64,000 nucleotides of DNA, from contig JAIQZU010000029.1 of the NCBI GenBank assembly GCA_021776915.1, positions 1-64,000 of the forward strand, read 5' to 3'. The stretch is from Candidatus Scalindua sp. GTDB lineage: Bacteria > Planctomycetota > Brocadiia > Brocadiales > Scalinduaceae. Made by a program: the position numbers and the translations under genes. Below, in pieces: positions 16,700 to 25,262 of the stretch. The notes under the pieces are model-generated. The model did not search any database and was not told the origin of the DNA. It worked only from the letters and a program-made list of their open reading frames with translations. The number at the start of each line of letters is the position of its first letter. Position 1 is the stretch's first letter.

Positions 16700-16750
16700 T
16701 ACATTTTTATTTGGGCCTGCATTATTCATATGCAACCCGACACTTTAAGC

Positions 16751-17077
16751 TTATTCTATGTTTGCGCCGACAACGGAGGCCATCTGCATCATGTCGATCG
16801 TCTGGCCTTCTTTCATATTTGTAAGGTTAGTAACCTTGCCTGATTTGCTTTTGGAATTTGTGTTTTTGAAGATCGTTAGTAATTTAGCATCAGCCACAAT
16901 GTACTTGCCTGCGTTCTCAGGCTTTCCATTTTCAGTCTTTGTCTGAAGCTTATTCGCTTTAATATAGTCCCATAGTTTTTTGGTTATCTCTGTCCTGGGA
17001 AGTTCTCTTTCTCCCAGAAAATCTGCCAGCTCATTTTTCAACTTTACCGGCTTACTCAACCCTTTTGCTTCTGCCAT
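16751..17077 (-). CDS. SWIB/MDM2 domain protein
   Basis: The 108-residue protein has KPVKLKNELADFLGE, then LPRTEITKKLWDYIKANKLQ and AKLLTIF, the core of the SWIB domain, and a short C-terminal extension ending VVGANIE. In eukaryotes this domain belongs to chromatin remodellers; small stand-alone bacterial versions are typical of Chlamydiae, Planctomycetes and some proteobacteria and may act on chromosome topology. The ATG is preceded by a GGAG ribosome site. Base composition is lower in GC than rhlE, so it may be native or older in the genome. Confidence 0.92.
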   Translation of the reverse strand: MAEAKGLSKPVKLKNELADFLGERELPRTEITKKLWDYIKANKLQTKTENGKPENAGKYIVADAKLLTIFKNTNSKSKSGKVTNLTNMKEGQTIDMMQMASVVGANIE

Positions 17078-17679
17078 TTTCCACTCCTTCGTATAAAGAT
17101 TTAAATAAAATTATCTCCGATGACATACCTTCTGCCCCTTTTGTTTCTTTCCTCTGACAACCGTTAAATATACAGATGCCGTATATTTCTAATATCATAG
17201 CTATGAGTTATATTACTTCAATACAATTTTTACAAGCAGGATTTCTAATAAATCTGACTTTCACCTATATATTAAGAAATGAATGGCAATTCACAGCCGC
17301 AAAGCGCAAAGAAAACTTAAAGTTTTAAAGGATACAGAAAGCCTGCCTTTGTGCGCTTAGTTTCACCAGGCCTACTCTAACAGATTCATAATTAGAGATT
17401 TTGATTAATTTCAATGTTCCAATTTTAAAAAAGGGATTAAATGAGCTAAGCTCAGCTTTGAGAGAATAGTCAATAATCTTAAATCTTTGCGGCTTCCTGT
17501 CCTCGGCGCCTTTTGTCCGGGGAGCAGTGAACTATCTCTTTTCCGACTCGTTCGGGGCCCAGAAAAAAAGGATCAGTATTTGGCTATAATTCTTTTAGAA
17601 AATCTATTACTTTTGTGTTAAACTGTGTACCATTATTGGAACTCGACAAGATTAGAAAACTTTAGAGACACCACCTAAG
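17078..17679. other. Long intergenic region (about 600 bp)
   Basis: It contains a stretch resembling the common GCAAAGCGCAAAG words (17299-17312), the reverse 25-bp repeat (17499-17523) and AT-rich sequence presumably with the promoter of the heme sensor. A 52-codon frame from ATG 17203 has no recognisable features and I do not call it a gene. Confidence 0.5.
17499..17523 (-). repeat. 25-bp dispersed repeat, copy 3 (inverted)
   Basis: Exact reverse complement of the 15730 copy across 25 bases. Copies 2 and 3 face each other across the 1.8-kb VF530-DUF6172-SWIB block. Confidence 0.7.
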
Positions 17680-18399
17680 ATGAAAAAAAAGTTCATATTG
17701 TTTTTAATCATCACAATCGTTGGAACTGTGGTAATACTTTCCATAAGCTTTACAAATTACCAGAAACAGTCTTCCATGTTGCGGGAGGAGATATTCGATA
17801 AATGCGAAATGATTGCCATAGAACTGAAGCACACTAGAGAATACCTGGCGGAAACAATTGCAATTGCAAACATGGAGCATAACGAAACAACCAGAATGCT
17901 CATGCCTGCAATGGCCGGAAATGAAATCGGCAGGAAATTTTATAATTCAACCGGTTATCAACTAAGACAGATCAGTTCAAAATATAGAAACCCTAAAAAC
18001 AACCCTGATAAATTTGAAGAAAATGCCCTTGCTGAATTCGAGAAAAATAAAAAACTCTCTGAATACAAAGGTGTTGATAAAATTAGCGGTCAGAAAGTGC
18101 TGAGATTTCTCATCCCCCTGTACATGGAAGAAGCATGTCTTAAATGTCATTCTGCAAAGGAAACTATACCGGATTTCATACAGGAAGATTATCCCGAAGA
18201 CAAGGCCACGGATTATACGTTTGGAGACCTGAGAGGGGCCATATCTGTTACTATACCCATAGATAAGGCCGAAGCGGAAGTCAAAGGCCACCTGATACAT
18301 ATGACTATCATAACTACTGTAGGAATGGTATTTCTGGTAACCTTTATCACAATCATAATGAATATTATGATTAAGAAGATAGATAGCAATAAAATCTAA
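17680..18399 (+). CDS. DUF3365 (Tll0287-like) heme-c sensor protein with two membrane anchors
   Basis: The 239-residue protein has an N-terminal membrane helix (about 5-23), a helical extracytoplasmic domain with one heme-c site CLKCH (about residues 153-157), and a C-terminal helix (about 209-232). The order NxxxxEFEKN..., LRFLIPLY, CLKCH and GDLRGAISVTIPI matches DUF3365 sensor domains, which carry a pentacoordinate heme and are usually fused to kinases or methyl-accepting proteins. Here there is no output domain. It is 8 bp upstream of tldD and is likely cotranscribed with it. Confidence 0.85.
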   Translation: MKKKFILFLIITIVGTVVILSISFTNYQKQSSMLREEIFDKCEMIAIELKHTREYLAETIAIANMEHNETTRMLMPAMAGNEIGRKFYNSTGYQLRQISSKYRNPKNNPDKFEENALAEFEKNKKLSEYKGVDKISGQKVLRFLIPLYMEEACLKCHSAKETIPDFIQEDYPEDKATDYTFGDLRGAISVTIPIDKAEAEVKGHLIHMTIITTVGMVFLVTFITIIMNIMIKKIDSNKI

Positions 18400-18407
18400 C
18401 ATCTACA

Positions 18408-19949
18408 ATGAAACCACGCATAGAAATTCTGGACAAGCTGAGACCACACGTCTTTAAAACATTGTCAACACATTATAAATCCCTGGATAACTGCAAATAC
18501 GCGGACTTGAGACTTGGCATCAGCGAATTTAAATCAGCCAGTTCTGAAAACGGACAATCCAAGGATGTTACGGATGATTATGATGCTTCGTTCGGTGTAA
18601 GGGTTATTGCAGGAGAAATGTCGTCCTGGGGATTTTACGGCCAGTCCCTGGGCAGAAACGATTTAAAGATTAAGAAAATAACCAGCCTGATTATAACCGG
18701 TATAAACATAGCCTATGAGAGAGCAATAGCCAACGCAAAGAAAAAAAGAGAGTTTAAAAAGAAAGCCGATTCATTAACAGCAGTCAGGCTCGCAAAGATT
18801 AAGGTTTGCCAGGATACGGTACCGGCAGATTTCGAAATAGACCCGCGAAAGGTTTCCCTTCAAAAGGTATTAAAGACGAGCATGAATGTTTCCAGGCAGA
18901 TGAAGGAACTTGATTCATCTGTATTATATACGGCTACCGGGATAAGGACCGGTATAACCAGGGAGTTATTCTGCAGTTCTGAAGGCGCAAATATAGACCA
19001 GGCACTGCCGCTGACACAGGGTGTTGTCTATGTGGCTGCGCAGAAGGGCGAATCAAGTCCGGAAGTCTGTTATGATTATATTGGCGATTTAAGAGGTTGG
19101 GAAATAATTGAAGGCAAAAACTGCTATAACCTGAGCTTTCTCGATTTTGCACTTGAGAGGACAAAAGATACCATCGAGCTTTCAGGAGCAGAATTTCTTA
19201 AAACAAGTAAAGGTGAAGTTGTTGTTGTAACTGACCCTCACTTTAATACACTGCTCGTACACGAAATTGTCGGACACCCTACTGAATCAGACAGGATATT
19301 GAAAATGGAAACTGCCTACGCAGGCAGATCCTGGCTTTATAAGAGCAGGGATGAAAATCAGTTGGGAAACAGGATAGCATCGCCCCTCGTAAATGCATTC
19401 TCAGATCCTACCGTGATGGGATATGGATACTATAAATACGATGCTGAGGGTACGCCTGCCAGCCGCATAAACGTAATCAAGGATGGTATTCTTAAGACTT
19501 TCTTGAATGGGCGTGAAAACGCTGCAATCCTTGGACATGAACCAAATGGCTCAATGAGGGCGACTACATCAGCAATGGCGCCAATAGTCAGGATGACAAA
19601 TACCGCCTTTGGCCCCGGCAAAAAGAATCCGAAAAGCATAATCAAAGAAGTAAAGGACGGATATTACATCGTCAGCCACAGAATACCGTCCATAAGCGAA
19701 TCCAGAGAAAATTTCAGAATCTCTGCTAAAAAGGTTTACAAGATTGAAAATGGCAAACTAGTCAAGCTATACAGAGGCGGCGGTATAATGGCAAATTCAA
19801 AAGAGTTTCTCATGAGCATTGATGCAGTAGGGAATGATTTCAAGATGTTTCCCATACCAAACTGTGGAAAGGGACAACCAATGCAAATCATGAGAGTCGG
19901 AAACGGCGGACCGACACTCCGGGGCAAGGCAAGACTGGCTGGTTGTTGA
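18408..19949 (+). CDS. tldD: TldD-type metalloprotease subunit
   Basis: The 513-residue protein carries HEIVGH (HExxxH, about residues 285-290), the zinc-binding motif that marks the catalytic TldD partner. Other family features are SFGVRVI-type sequence near residue 64 and a Gly-rich C-terminus (GGNG...). With TldE it forms a heterodimer with an internal active site that degrades unfolded peptides and matures some modified peptides. The gene directly follows the heme sensor (8 bp) and is followed after 135 bp by tldE. Confidence 0.93.
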   Translation: MKPRIEILDKLRPHVFKTLSTHYKSLDNCKYADLRLGISEFKSASSENGQSKDVTDDYDASFGVRVIAGEMSSWGFYGQSLGRNDLKIKKITSLIITGINIAYERAIANAKKKREFKKKADSLTAVRLAKIKVCQDTVPADFEIDPRKVSLQKVLKTSMNVSRQMKELDSSVLYTATGIRTGITRELFCSSEGANIDQALPLTQGVVYVAAQKGESSPEVCYDYIGDLRGWEIIEGKNCYNLSFLDFALERTKDTIELSGAEFLKTSKGEVVVVTDPHFNTLLVHEIVGHPTESDRILKMETAYAGRSWLYKSRDENQLGNRIASPLVNAFSDPTVMGYGYYKYDAEGTPASRINVIKDGILKTFLNGRENAAILGHEPNGSMRATTSAMAPIVRMTNTAFGPGKKNPKSIIKEVKDGYYIVSHRIPSISESRENFRISAKKVYKIENGKLVKLYRGGGIMANSKEFLMSIDAVGNDFKMFPIPNCGKGQPMQIMRVGNGGPTLRGKARLAGC

Positions 19950-19995
19950 ACTTTTGGAAACAATATTACATCTTAATTTCTGTCTGACAATAAAT

Positions 19996-20082
19996 GTCGG
20001 GTAAGAAACCCGACCTACGCAAAAGAAATAATTTTTTTGTAGGGCGGGTTTCTTACCCACCGACTTTAAAATTCCTATACAT
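19996..20082 (+). repeat. Dispersed palindromic element between tldD and tldE
   Basis: Left arm 19996-20018 (GTCGGGTAAGAAACCCGACC...) and right arm 20039-20064 (GTAGGGCGGGTTTCTTACCC...) are inverted copies. A tail ACTTTAAAATTCCTATACAT (20063-20082) ends 3 bp before the tldE start. The same head and tail recur at 61404-61480, and the tail alone at 48204 and 48323. Confidence 0.7.
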
Positions 20083-20084
20083 AA

Positions 20085-21551
20085 ATGATAAAAACAGAAG
20101 ATCTACGAACAGCCGTTACCGACGCACTCAAATACATAAAGAAGCATAAGGACGTTATCGATGCAGAGGTATTTGCATCATGGAACGACCTGATAACGAT
20201 AAGGCTTAACTACACGTCCGATATCCCCTGCAATGGAGTACACGAACCCAAGTCTATCCAATCGTATGGACTCGGAATACTGGCCACGGTCAAGAGAGGA
20301 AACAGAATCGAAGTAGGGTTTGGATCAGTCACAAACGATTTGACAAAAGAGGGAGTTCTTGATGCCTTGACGAAGGCGAAAAGAAACAGGGTGTATGATC
20401 CTGATTTCAAAACACTACCAGATCAAATAGATAAACCAGCCTTTAAAAACTATCACGACAAAAGTGTTATGAAAATCAGAAGCGAGGAGACTGTTGATTT
20501 AGGATGGAAGGCTCTTGATGGAGCGCTTAAAGCCCTTAATGACAGAGGGCACAGAAAGTCAATCATTGTCGGCGGAGACGTCACCATCCTGAGAGAAAGA
20601 ATGGCAATAAAGACTACAAAAGGGATAGATGACTTTGACGAAACCACCACCCTTACCGCAAATATAACTGTAATGATCGAGAACAAAAATGTTAAGGGCA
20701 CAGGATGGAGTATGGGCACACATCTTGCAACATTTAAGCCGGAAGCGGCAGGGAGAGAAGCAGCAGAGAGTGCAATGAGAACTATTGGCGGAAGGAAAAT
20801 TAAGTCTGGTAAACACAATGTGATTTTTGGAAACCAGCCCCTTACTGACATTGCTTCAAACGTACTGATACCATCATTAAACCTGGCATCAGTCAATGCC
20901 TCCAACACACCATTCCTCGGAATGCTGGGGCAGGAAATAGCATCGCGTAACTTATATATATACGATGACGGCTCCATAAAGGGAGAAACAGGCAGTAAAA
21001 AGATTACTTGTGAGGGAGTACCAACCGGAAGAACTGACCTTATCAAGAATGGCACACTTGTCGGCTTCCTGGCAAACAATTACTTCGCAAGAAAATTCAA
21101 AAACAATCTTTACCATCAAATACCAAGGAACGGTTTCAGATATTCAACAAATGGCAGGGATTATAAAAATAAGGCAGGCATTTCTCCGACAAACGTGATA
21201 ATCGGAGGAAACAAAGAAACCACCAGGGATAGCCTGCTTAAACAGGTAAACAATGGCATTTATATAGGCAGGATATGGTACACCTATGCAATAAACGGAC
21301 TGGCCATGGGTGACTTCACGAGCACTATAATAGCAGATTCTTTTTTGATAAAGGGCGGAAAGATTTCCAGTCCTTTAAAACCTAACACCATCAGAATCAA
21401 CACTAACATAAAACATATACTCAACAACATAATCGGAATCACAAAGAAAAAGAGGTCTACATTGGTTTGGGGATCAGGAGAGGTAGTGATCGCCCCGGAA
21501 ATTGCTATAAGCAATGTACAACTGGATAATATAGCCGGTTTTCTGGGATAA
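20085..21551 (+). CDS. tldE: TldE/PmbA-type protein
   Basis: This 488-residue protein is related to the TldD fold but lacks HExxxH, as expected for the non-catalytic TldE/PmbA subunit. It contains LNLASVNASNTPFLGMLGQ and ITCEGVPTGRTDLIKNGTLVGFL and ends with EIAISNVQLDNIAGFLG. It partners TldD to close the protease chamber. No ribosome site is visible because the dispersed repeat ends 2 bp before ATG 20085; a hairpin in the repeat could affect translation. Confidence 0.88.
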   Translation: MIKTEDLRTAVTDALKYIKKHKDVIDAEVFASWNDLITIRLNYTSDIPCNGVHEPKSIQSYGLGILATVKRGNRIEVGFGSVTNDLTKEGVLDALTKAKRNRVYDPDFKTLPDQIDKPAFKNYHDKSVMKIRSEETVDLGWKALDGALKALNDRGHRKSIIVGGDVTILRERMAIKTTKGIDDFDETTTLTANITVMIENKNVKGTGWSMGTHLATFKPEAAGREAAESAMRTIGGRKIKSGKHNVIFGNQPLTDIASNVLIPSLNLASVNASNTPFLGMLGQEIASRNLYIYDDGSIKGETGSKKITCEGVPTGRTDLIKNGTLVGFLANNYFARKFKNNLYHQIPRNGFRYSTNGRDYKNKAGISPTNVIIGGNKETTRDSLLKQVNNGIYIGRIWYTYAINGLAMGDFTSTIIADSFLIKGGKISSPLKPNTIRINTNIKHILNNIIGITKKKRSTLVWGSGEVVIAPEIAISNVQLDNIAGFLG

Positions 21552-21617
21552 ATAAAAATTTCTCTTAATCCATGCTAAATATTTTAGAATGGAACAGTAA
21601 CTTTTATGCCAGGGATA

Positions 21618-23546
21618 TTAAATATCCAAACCTATCTGATATCCTTCATGCATTGCATCATGGATATTCCTCGGCACCTTTGCATCCCCTATAAGGTAAA
21701 CTTCATTTACCAGACCCCTTGCCTTATGATAAAAATCATTCGCAGGATTAAAGCCGCTTGCATTAATAACCAAATCAGCCTTAAGTGCCACCTTCTTTCC
21801 TGTGTCATCCTCAATTATTACTTTATCATTTGTTATTTCCAGTAGTTTACTGTTGAGGCAGAACTGAACGCCATATTCCTCAAGCTTGTTTAAAAGGATT
21901 GTCCTGTTAATCATGTCCATATCCCGTGCAACTGACGGAAGTTTTTCAACCAGAGTTGCATTCTTACCTTTTTCTGCTATACACTCTGCAATCTCTGAAC
22001 CTATAAAACCGGCGCCAATGACTACGTTATTTTCCCCCGGCTCCTTCTTTCCGAATAATACGGCGCCCGGCCCGTCCACCTCCCTTCCCTCAGCAACAGG
22101 TACAGTTATCTTCTTGAGCTTAATCCCCGTCGCTATGATAAGGACATCTGGAGAGTTGCTTTTCAAGGATTCCTCATCTATTGCAGTTTCCATCTTAACA
22201 TCTACCCCGGATTCTTTAAGCTGATTTGAAAGATAATCCAGCATTTTTATCCAAGGTGTTTTTCCCGGCGCCTTTGGCGCTGCCTTCAGATGACCACCCA
22301 ACTTAGGCCCCTTCTCCAACAAAGTAACATTATGTCCCCTTTCAGAAGCCGTGAGGGCCGCCATTATTCCGCCAGGGCCGCTACCGGCAATAAGTACTTT
22401 CTTTTTGACAGATGCTTCTGCACCGGCACATTCACTCTCTCGCCCAACTCTGGGATTAACCGTGCAATCAGCAGCAAGCCCCTTCATAACACGATCATTA
22501 CAATTTGCGCATGAAACACACTCGATAATGTCACCGATCTTTTCAGAACGAGCCTTCACCGGAAGATCGGGGTCACTAAACAACGCTCTATCAATCGCCA
22601 CAGCGTCCGCATCCCCTGAAGCAAGTATATCCTCAAACATTTGGACGCTGGTCATCTTTCCGGTAACAAATACCGGAATGGAAACCCCACCCTTAATATC
22701 CTTACATTGTTGAGAGGTACCGCCTTCAGGAGACCTCATTGCAAAGAGGCCGTCACCATTAAAGAATGACTCCGGAGTCCCACAGGTTACTGATAAATAA
22801 GCAACACCGCCTTCTTCGAGCTTTCCGGCAAATGTCTTTGCCTCCTCTAATGAGAATCCATCATCAAGAAGTTCGTCCGCCATTAACTGATATCCTATTG
22901 TGAAGCCATCTCCAAGCGTCCTCTTGATTGATTCTATTATGTCTAAAGGCAGTTTCATTCTCCCTTCAAGACTGCCTCCATGCTTATCACTTCTTTTGTT
23001 AGTCCTTGGGGAAAGAAACTGGCTCAACAGATGGCCATATCCTCCACCCACTTCGACCATATCAAAACCTGCCTTTTTTGCCAGAACAGCCGCATTAGTA
23101 AAAGACGTAATTGTCGCATTTATATCGTCCTCAGTCATAGGTGCAGAAACTATATTTCTCCTGGTACATGGACAGGTAAATGAAACATCCGATGCAGACA
23201 TTGGATTTGAACTCATAGCAAATCTTCCGCCATGCTGAAGCTGCAATACGGCGAAGGCTCCGCTTTTCTTGATGCCCTCTGCCAGTTCGTTAAGTCCTGA
23301 TAAATATATATCATCACTGGCCATAAGTTGTGATGAATAAACCCTGCCGCTATCTTCAACTGCAGCTCCCTCAACCACAATCAGCGAGGCGCCTCCTTTG
23401 GCCCTTCTTGCATAATACGAAACCATCTTCCCTGTAACATAACCTTTTGTACTACTAAAGCCTGTAGGCATAGCCGACATTGTAATACGATTTTTCAACA
23501 GAAAACCATTCAGGTCTATAGGTTCAAATAAGCGCTCAAACTTCAT
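21618..23546 (-). CDS. FMN/FAD/4Fe-4S NADH:flavin oxidoreductase (2,4-dienoyl-CoA reductase-like)
   Basis: From ATG 23546, with an AAGGAGGAG site 4 bases upstream, the protein has 642 residues. The first 350 form an old-yellow-enzyme barrel (RLFEPIDLNGFLLKNRI, QLQHGGR, AAVLAKKAGFDMVEV). Cysteines in CVSCANCNDRVMKGLAADC hold a [4Fe-4S] cluster. The C-terminal half has two dinucleotide-binding motifs, VLIAGSGPGGIMAA and VVIGAGFIGSEIAE. This is the FadH/BaiC layout; substrates range from enoyl-CoAs to trimethylamine and steroids and cannot be told from sequence. It stands alone between convergent and divergent neighbours. Confidence 0.9.
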   Translation of the reverse strand: MKFERLFEPIDLNGFLLKNRITMSAMPTGFSSTKGYVTGKMVSYYARRAKGGASLIVVEGAAVEDSGRVYSSQLMASDDIYLSGLNELAEGIKKSGAFAVLQLQHGGRFAMSSNPMSASDVSFTCPCTRRNIVSAPMTEDDINATITSFTNAAVLAKKAGFDMVEVGGGYGHLLSQFLSPRTNKRSDKHGGSLEGRMKLPLDIIESIKRTLGDGFTIGYQLMADELLDDGFSLEEAKTFAGKLEEGGVAYLSVTCGTPESFFNGDGLFAMRSPEGGTSQQCKDIKGGVSIPVFVTGKMTSVQMFEDILASGDADAVAIDRALFSDPDLPVKARSEKIGDIIECVSCANCNDRVMKGLAADCTVNPRVGRESECAGAEASVKKKVLIAGSGPGGIMAALTASERGHNVTLLEKGPKLGGHLKAAPKAPGKTPWIKMLDYLSNQLKESGVDVKMETAIDEESLKSNSPDVLIIATGIKLKKITVPVAEGREVDGPGAVLFGKKEPGENNVVIGAGFIGSEIAECIAEKGKNATLVEKLPSVARDMDMINRTILLNKLEEYGVQFCLNSKLLEITNDKVIIEDDTGKKVALKADLVINASGFNPANDFYHKARGLVNEVYLIGDAKVPRNIHDAMHEGYQIGLDI

Positions 23547-23634
23547 TAATCTCCTCCTTAAAATAAAGCAAACGTAAAACAAGAGTCACGATACTAAACT
23601 CAAATAATAACGGAATTAAATCAGAAATCCACCT

Positions 23635-24147
23635 TCAAGAACCTTTGATAAATGTAATTTCGAATCTCTCAAACTCTTCCTTTTTAAAGCCATGTATTGT
23701 TGCTTCAAATGCTCTTGTTGTTCCCCTGTCTATATTCAATATATAGAAATCGTTGCTTGACACAACAGAACCACTCTTGCCGTAGACGGTAATCTTAAAA
23801 AGTGTGTATCTGAAATCTTCATTTGTTTTATTTGTGACATCACCTTTAAAAATTGTATCATTATAACGAGTTTCGCAAGTAACGTTTCCTATGGAAAAAT
23901 TATCAGCAGTCTGTTCAAACCTTTCAGGACTCTTTCCTGGCTGTCTCTCCAACCTGGTTGCCTCCAGAAATATCTTTTCTTCCAGTGAAATAATCCTCTT
24001 TTCTAAAGCAAGGATCCTGAACGATAAATCAGAAATTACTTTTTCCAGAGAATCCAGTTTTTCGAGAACCGGTTGTGTGTCCGAAGCACCCATCAAAAAG
24101 AATGAAGGTGTAAAACAGAGAATAAGAAATATGAGAATCTTTTTCAT
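23635..24147 (-). CDS. Secreted coiled-coil protein with FxLYD-like domain
   Basis: The 170-residue protein has a signal peptide (first 21 residues ending FFLMGASD), a heptad-rich helix (about 25-65, LEKLDSLEKVISDLSFRILA...) and a C-terminal beta-sandwich-like region with NVTCETRYNDTIFKGDVTNK and YTLFKITVYGKSG, typical of FxLYD-type domains. It is probably periplasmic or surface attached. No partner is evident; the mgtC-like gene is upstream on the same strand with a 32-bp gap. Confidence 0.6.
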   Translation of the reverse strand: MKKILIFLILCFTPSFFLMGASDTQPVLEKLDSLEKVISDLSFRILALEKRIISLEEKIFLEATRLERQPGKSPERFEQTADNFSIGNVTCETRYNDTIFKGDVTNKTNEDFRYTLFKITVYGKSGSVVSSNDFYILNIDRGTTRAFEATIHGFKKEEFERFEITFIKGS

Positions 24148-24179
24148 GACTGTCGAATCCTCTCTTTTTTATTTAATAG

Positions 24180-24884
24180 TTATTCCAAGCCTAATCTCTT
24201 TATGTCTTTAATTGTCTTTATCATATCATCCGTGGCAAGTACCAGCATTTTTTCATCTTTAAATTTAACGTTCATATCATACACAATTTCTTTTTTCTGA
24301 ACATCTTTTTCGAACTTATAATTCTGTAATTTTACAGAATTTCTCTCAAGAATATTTTTTATATTGTCCAGGAAATGTTCCTGGCCGGAAATTAACATTT
24401 TTATCGTCATATACTTGTCCCTTTCCATTTCTCTCTCAACTTTAGGAAGAAAAATTAAGGTTGTAATTGCAATAATGGTTGTAAAGACCGCGGGCAGGAT
24501 GAATCCACTGCCAACTGCCAGACCAATCCCTGACACTATCCACAAAGATGCTGCAGTAGTCAGTCCCCTGACACTAGCCCGAAATCTCATAATAGTACCT
24601 GCACCCAGAAAACCTACGCCTGTTACAACCTGAGCCGCAATTCTGGCAGGGTCTATTCTAAGAACTGAATCGCTTTTGTAAACCTGATAATTAACAAAAA
24701 TATGTTCTGAGACCAGCATCATCAGGGTAACACCTACACATAACAAGAGATGTGTTCTCAATCCTGCCGGCCGCCCCCGTTTCTCTCTCTCCCATCCAAT
24801 AAATCCACCAAGGATCGCCGCTATAAACAACTTTCCAAATACAGTACAAATGTCAAACATAAAAATATCACCAAAGTTAGACAT
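24180..24884 (-). CDS. MgtC/SapB family membrane protein
   Basis: The 234-residue protein has the MgtC N-terminal domain: GGFIGWEREKRGRPAGLRTHLLLCVG (conserved ExxRxxxGLRTH), several membrane helices, and VTGVGFLGAGTIMR. A cytoplasmic ACT-like C-terminal region of about 85 residues follows (KYMTIKMLISGQEHFL). Members are linked to Mg2+ limitation and virulence in pathogens; environmental versions are of unknown role. No Mg2+-sensing leader was identified upstream. Confidence 0.9.
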   Translation of the reverse strand: MSNFGDIFMFDICTVFGKLFIAAILGGFIGWEREKRGRPAGLRTHLLLCVGVTLMMLVSEHIFVNYQVYKSDSVLRIDPARIAAQVVTGVGFLGAGTIMRFRASVRGLTTAASLWIVSGIGLAVGSGFILPAVFTTIIAITTLIFLPKVEREMERDKYMTIKMLISGQEHFLDNIKNILERNSVKLQNYKFEKDVQKKEIVYDMNVKFKDEKMLVLATDDMIKTIKDIKRLGLE

Positions 24885-25154
24885 ATCCTACCCCTCTTTC
24901 CTATGGAAAATGAGAAAAAAACTTTTTTGCAATTATAGTAACGCAAATAATTCGTTTCAAAGCAATTTAATAATTTCACTTTGCATGCAGATTTTGGAAT
25001 AATTAGAATAATTGGTTTTTTCTTGCATTGAATACCTTTTTTTGATAACATTCTTCCTCTGTGCCAATTCCAAAACGGAAGAATGTTAACTGTATTTAAA
25101 ATAAACAGTTACATATAATCTTATAACGGAAACAAAGAAAAGCATCAACAAAAG
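24885..25154. other. Intergenic region with a perfect 12-bp dyad
   Basis: TAACATTCTTCC (25046-25057) and GGAAGAATGTTA (25077-25088) are perfect inverted arms with a 19-base loop, without a T-run after them. The rest is AT-rich. It lies between divergent genes and precedes the vestigial glmU segment. Confidence 0.4.
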
Positions 25155-25223
25155 CTGCAGATTTTTATACTGGCAGCAGGTAAGAGTGCGCGTATGAAAC
25201 CGTACATGCCAAAGATTTTATAA
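25155..25223 (+). pseudogene. glmU: Vestige of glmU (start of the nucleotidyltransferase domain)
   Basis: The frame reads LQIFILAAGKSARMKPYMPK then IL and stop. This matches the signature LAAGxGTRMxxxxPK at the start of N-acetylglucosamine-1-phosphate uridylyltransferase. Only about 22 codons remain, with no start codon in frame upstream (a stop at 25116-25118 closes it) and a TAA at 25221. In Bacillus subtilis and others the order is glmU(gcaD)-prs-rplY(ctc)-pth(spoVC), the same order as the genes after it here. This synteny makes chance resemblance unlikely. Confidence 0.6.
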
Positions 25224-25262
25224 GACGGGTGTAAATAGAAAATATACCATATCTCAATTGGG

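Noticed and set aside
17203-17360. 52-codon frame in the gap before the heme sensor
   Set aside because: No ribosome site, no motif, and it runs through a GCAAAG-type repeat word.
24885-25262. Mg2+ riboswitch upstream of mgtC or a PRPP/guanine-type riboswitch upstream of prs
   Set aside because: No conserved aptamer core could be identified; only a simple 12-bp dyad and the glmU vestige are visible.
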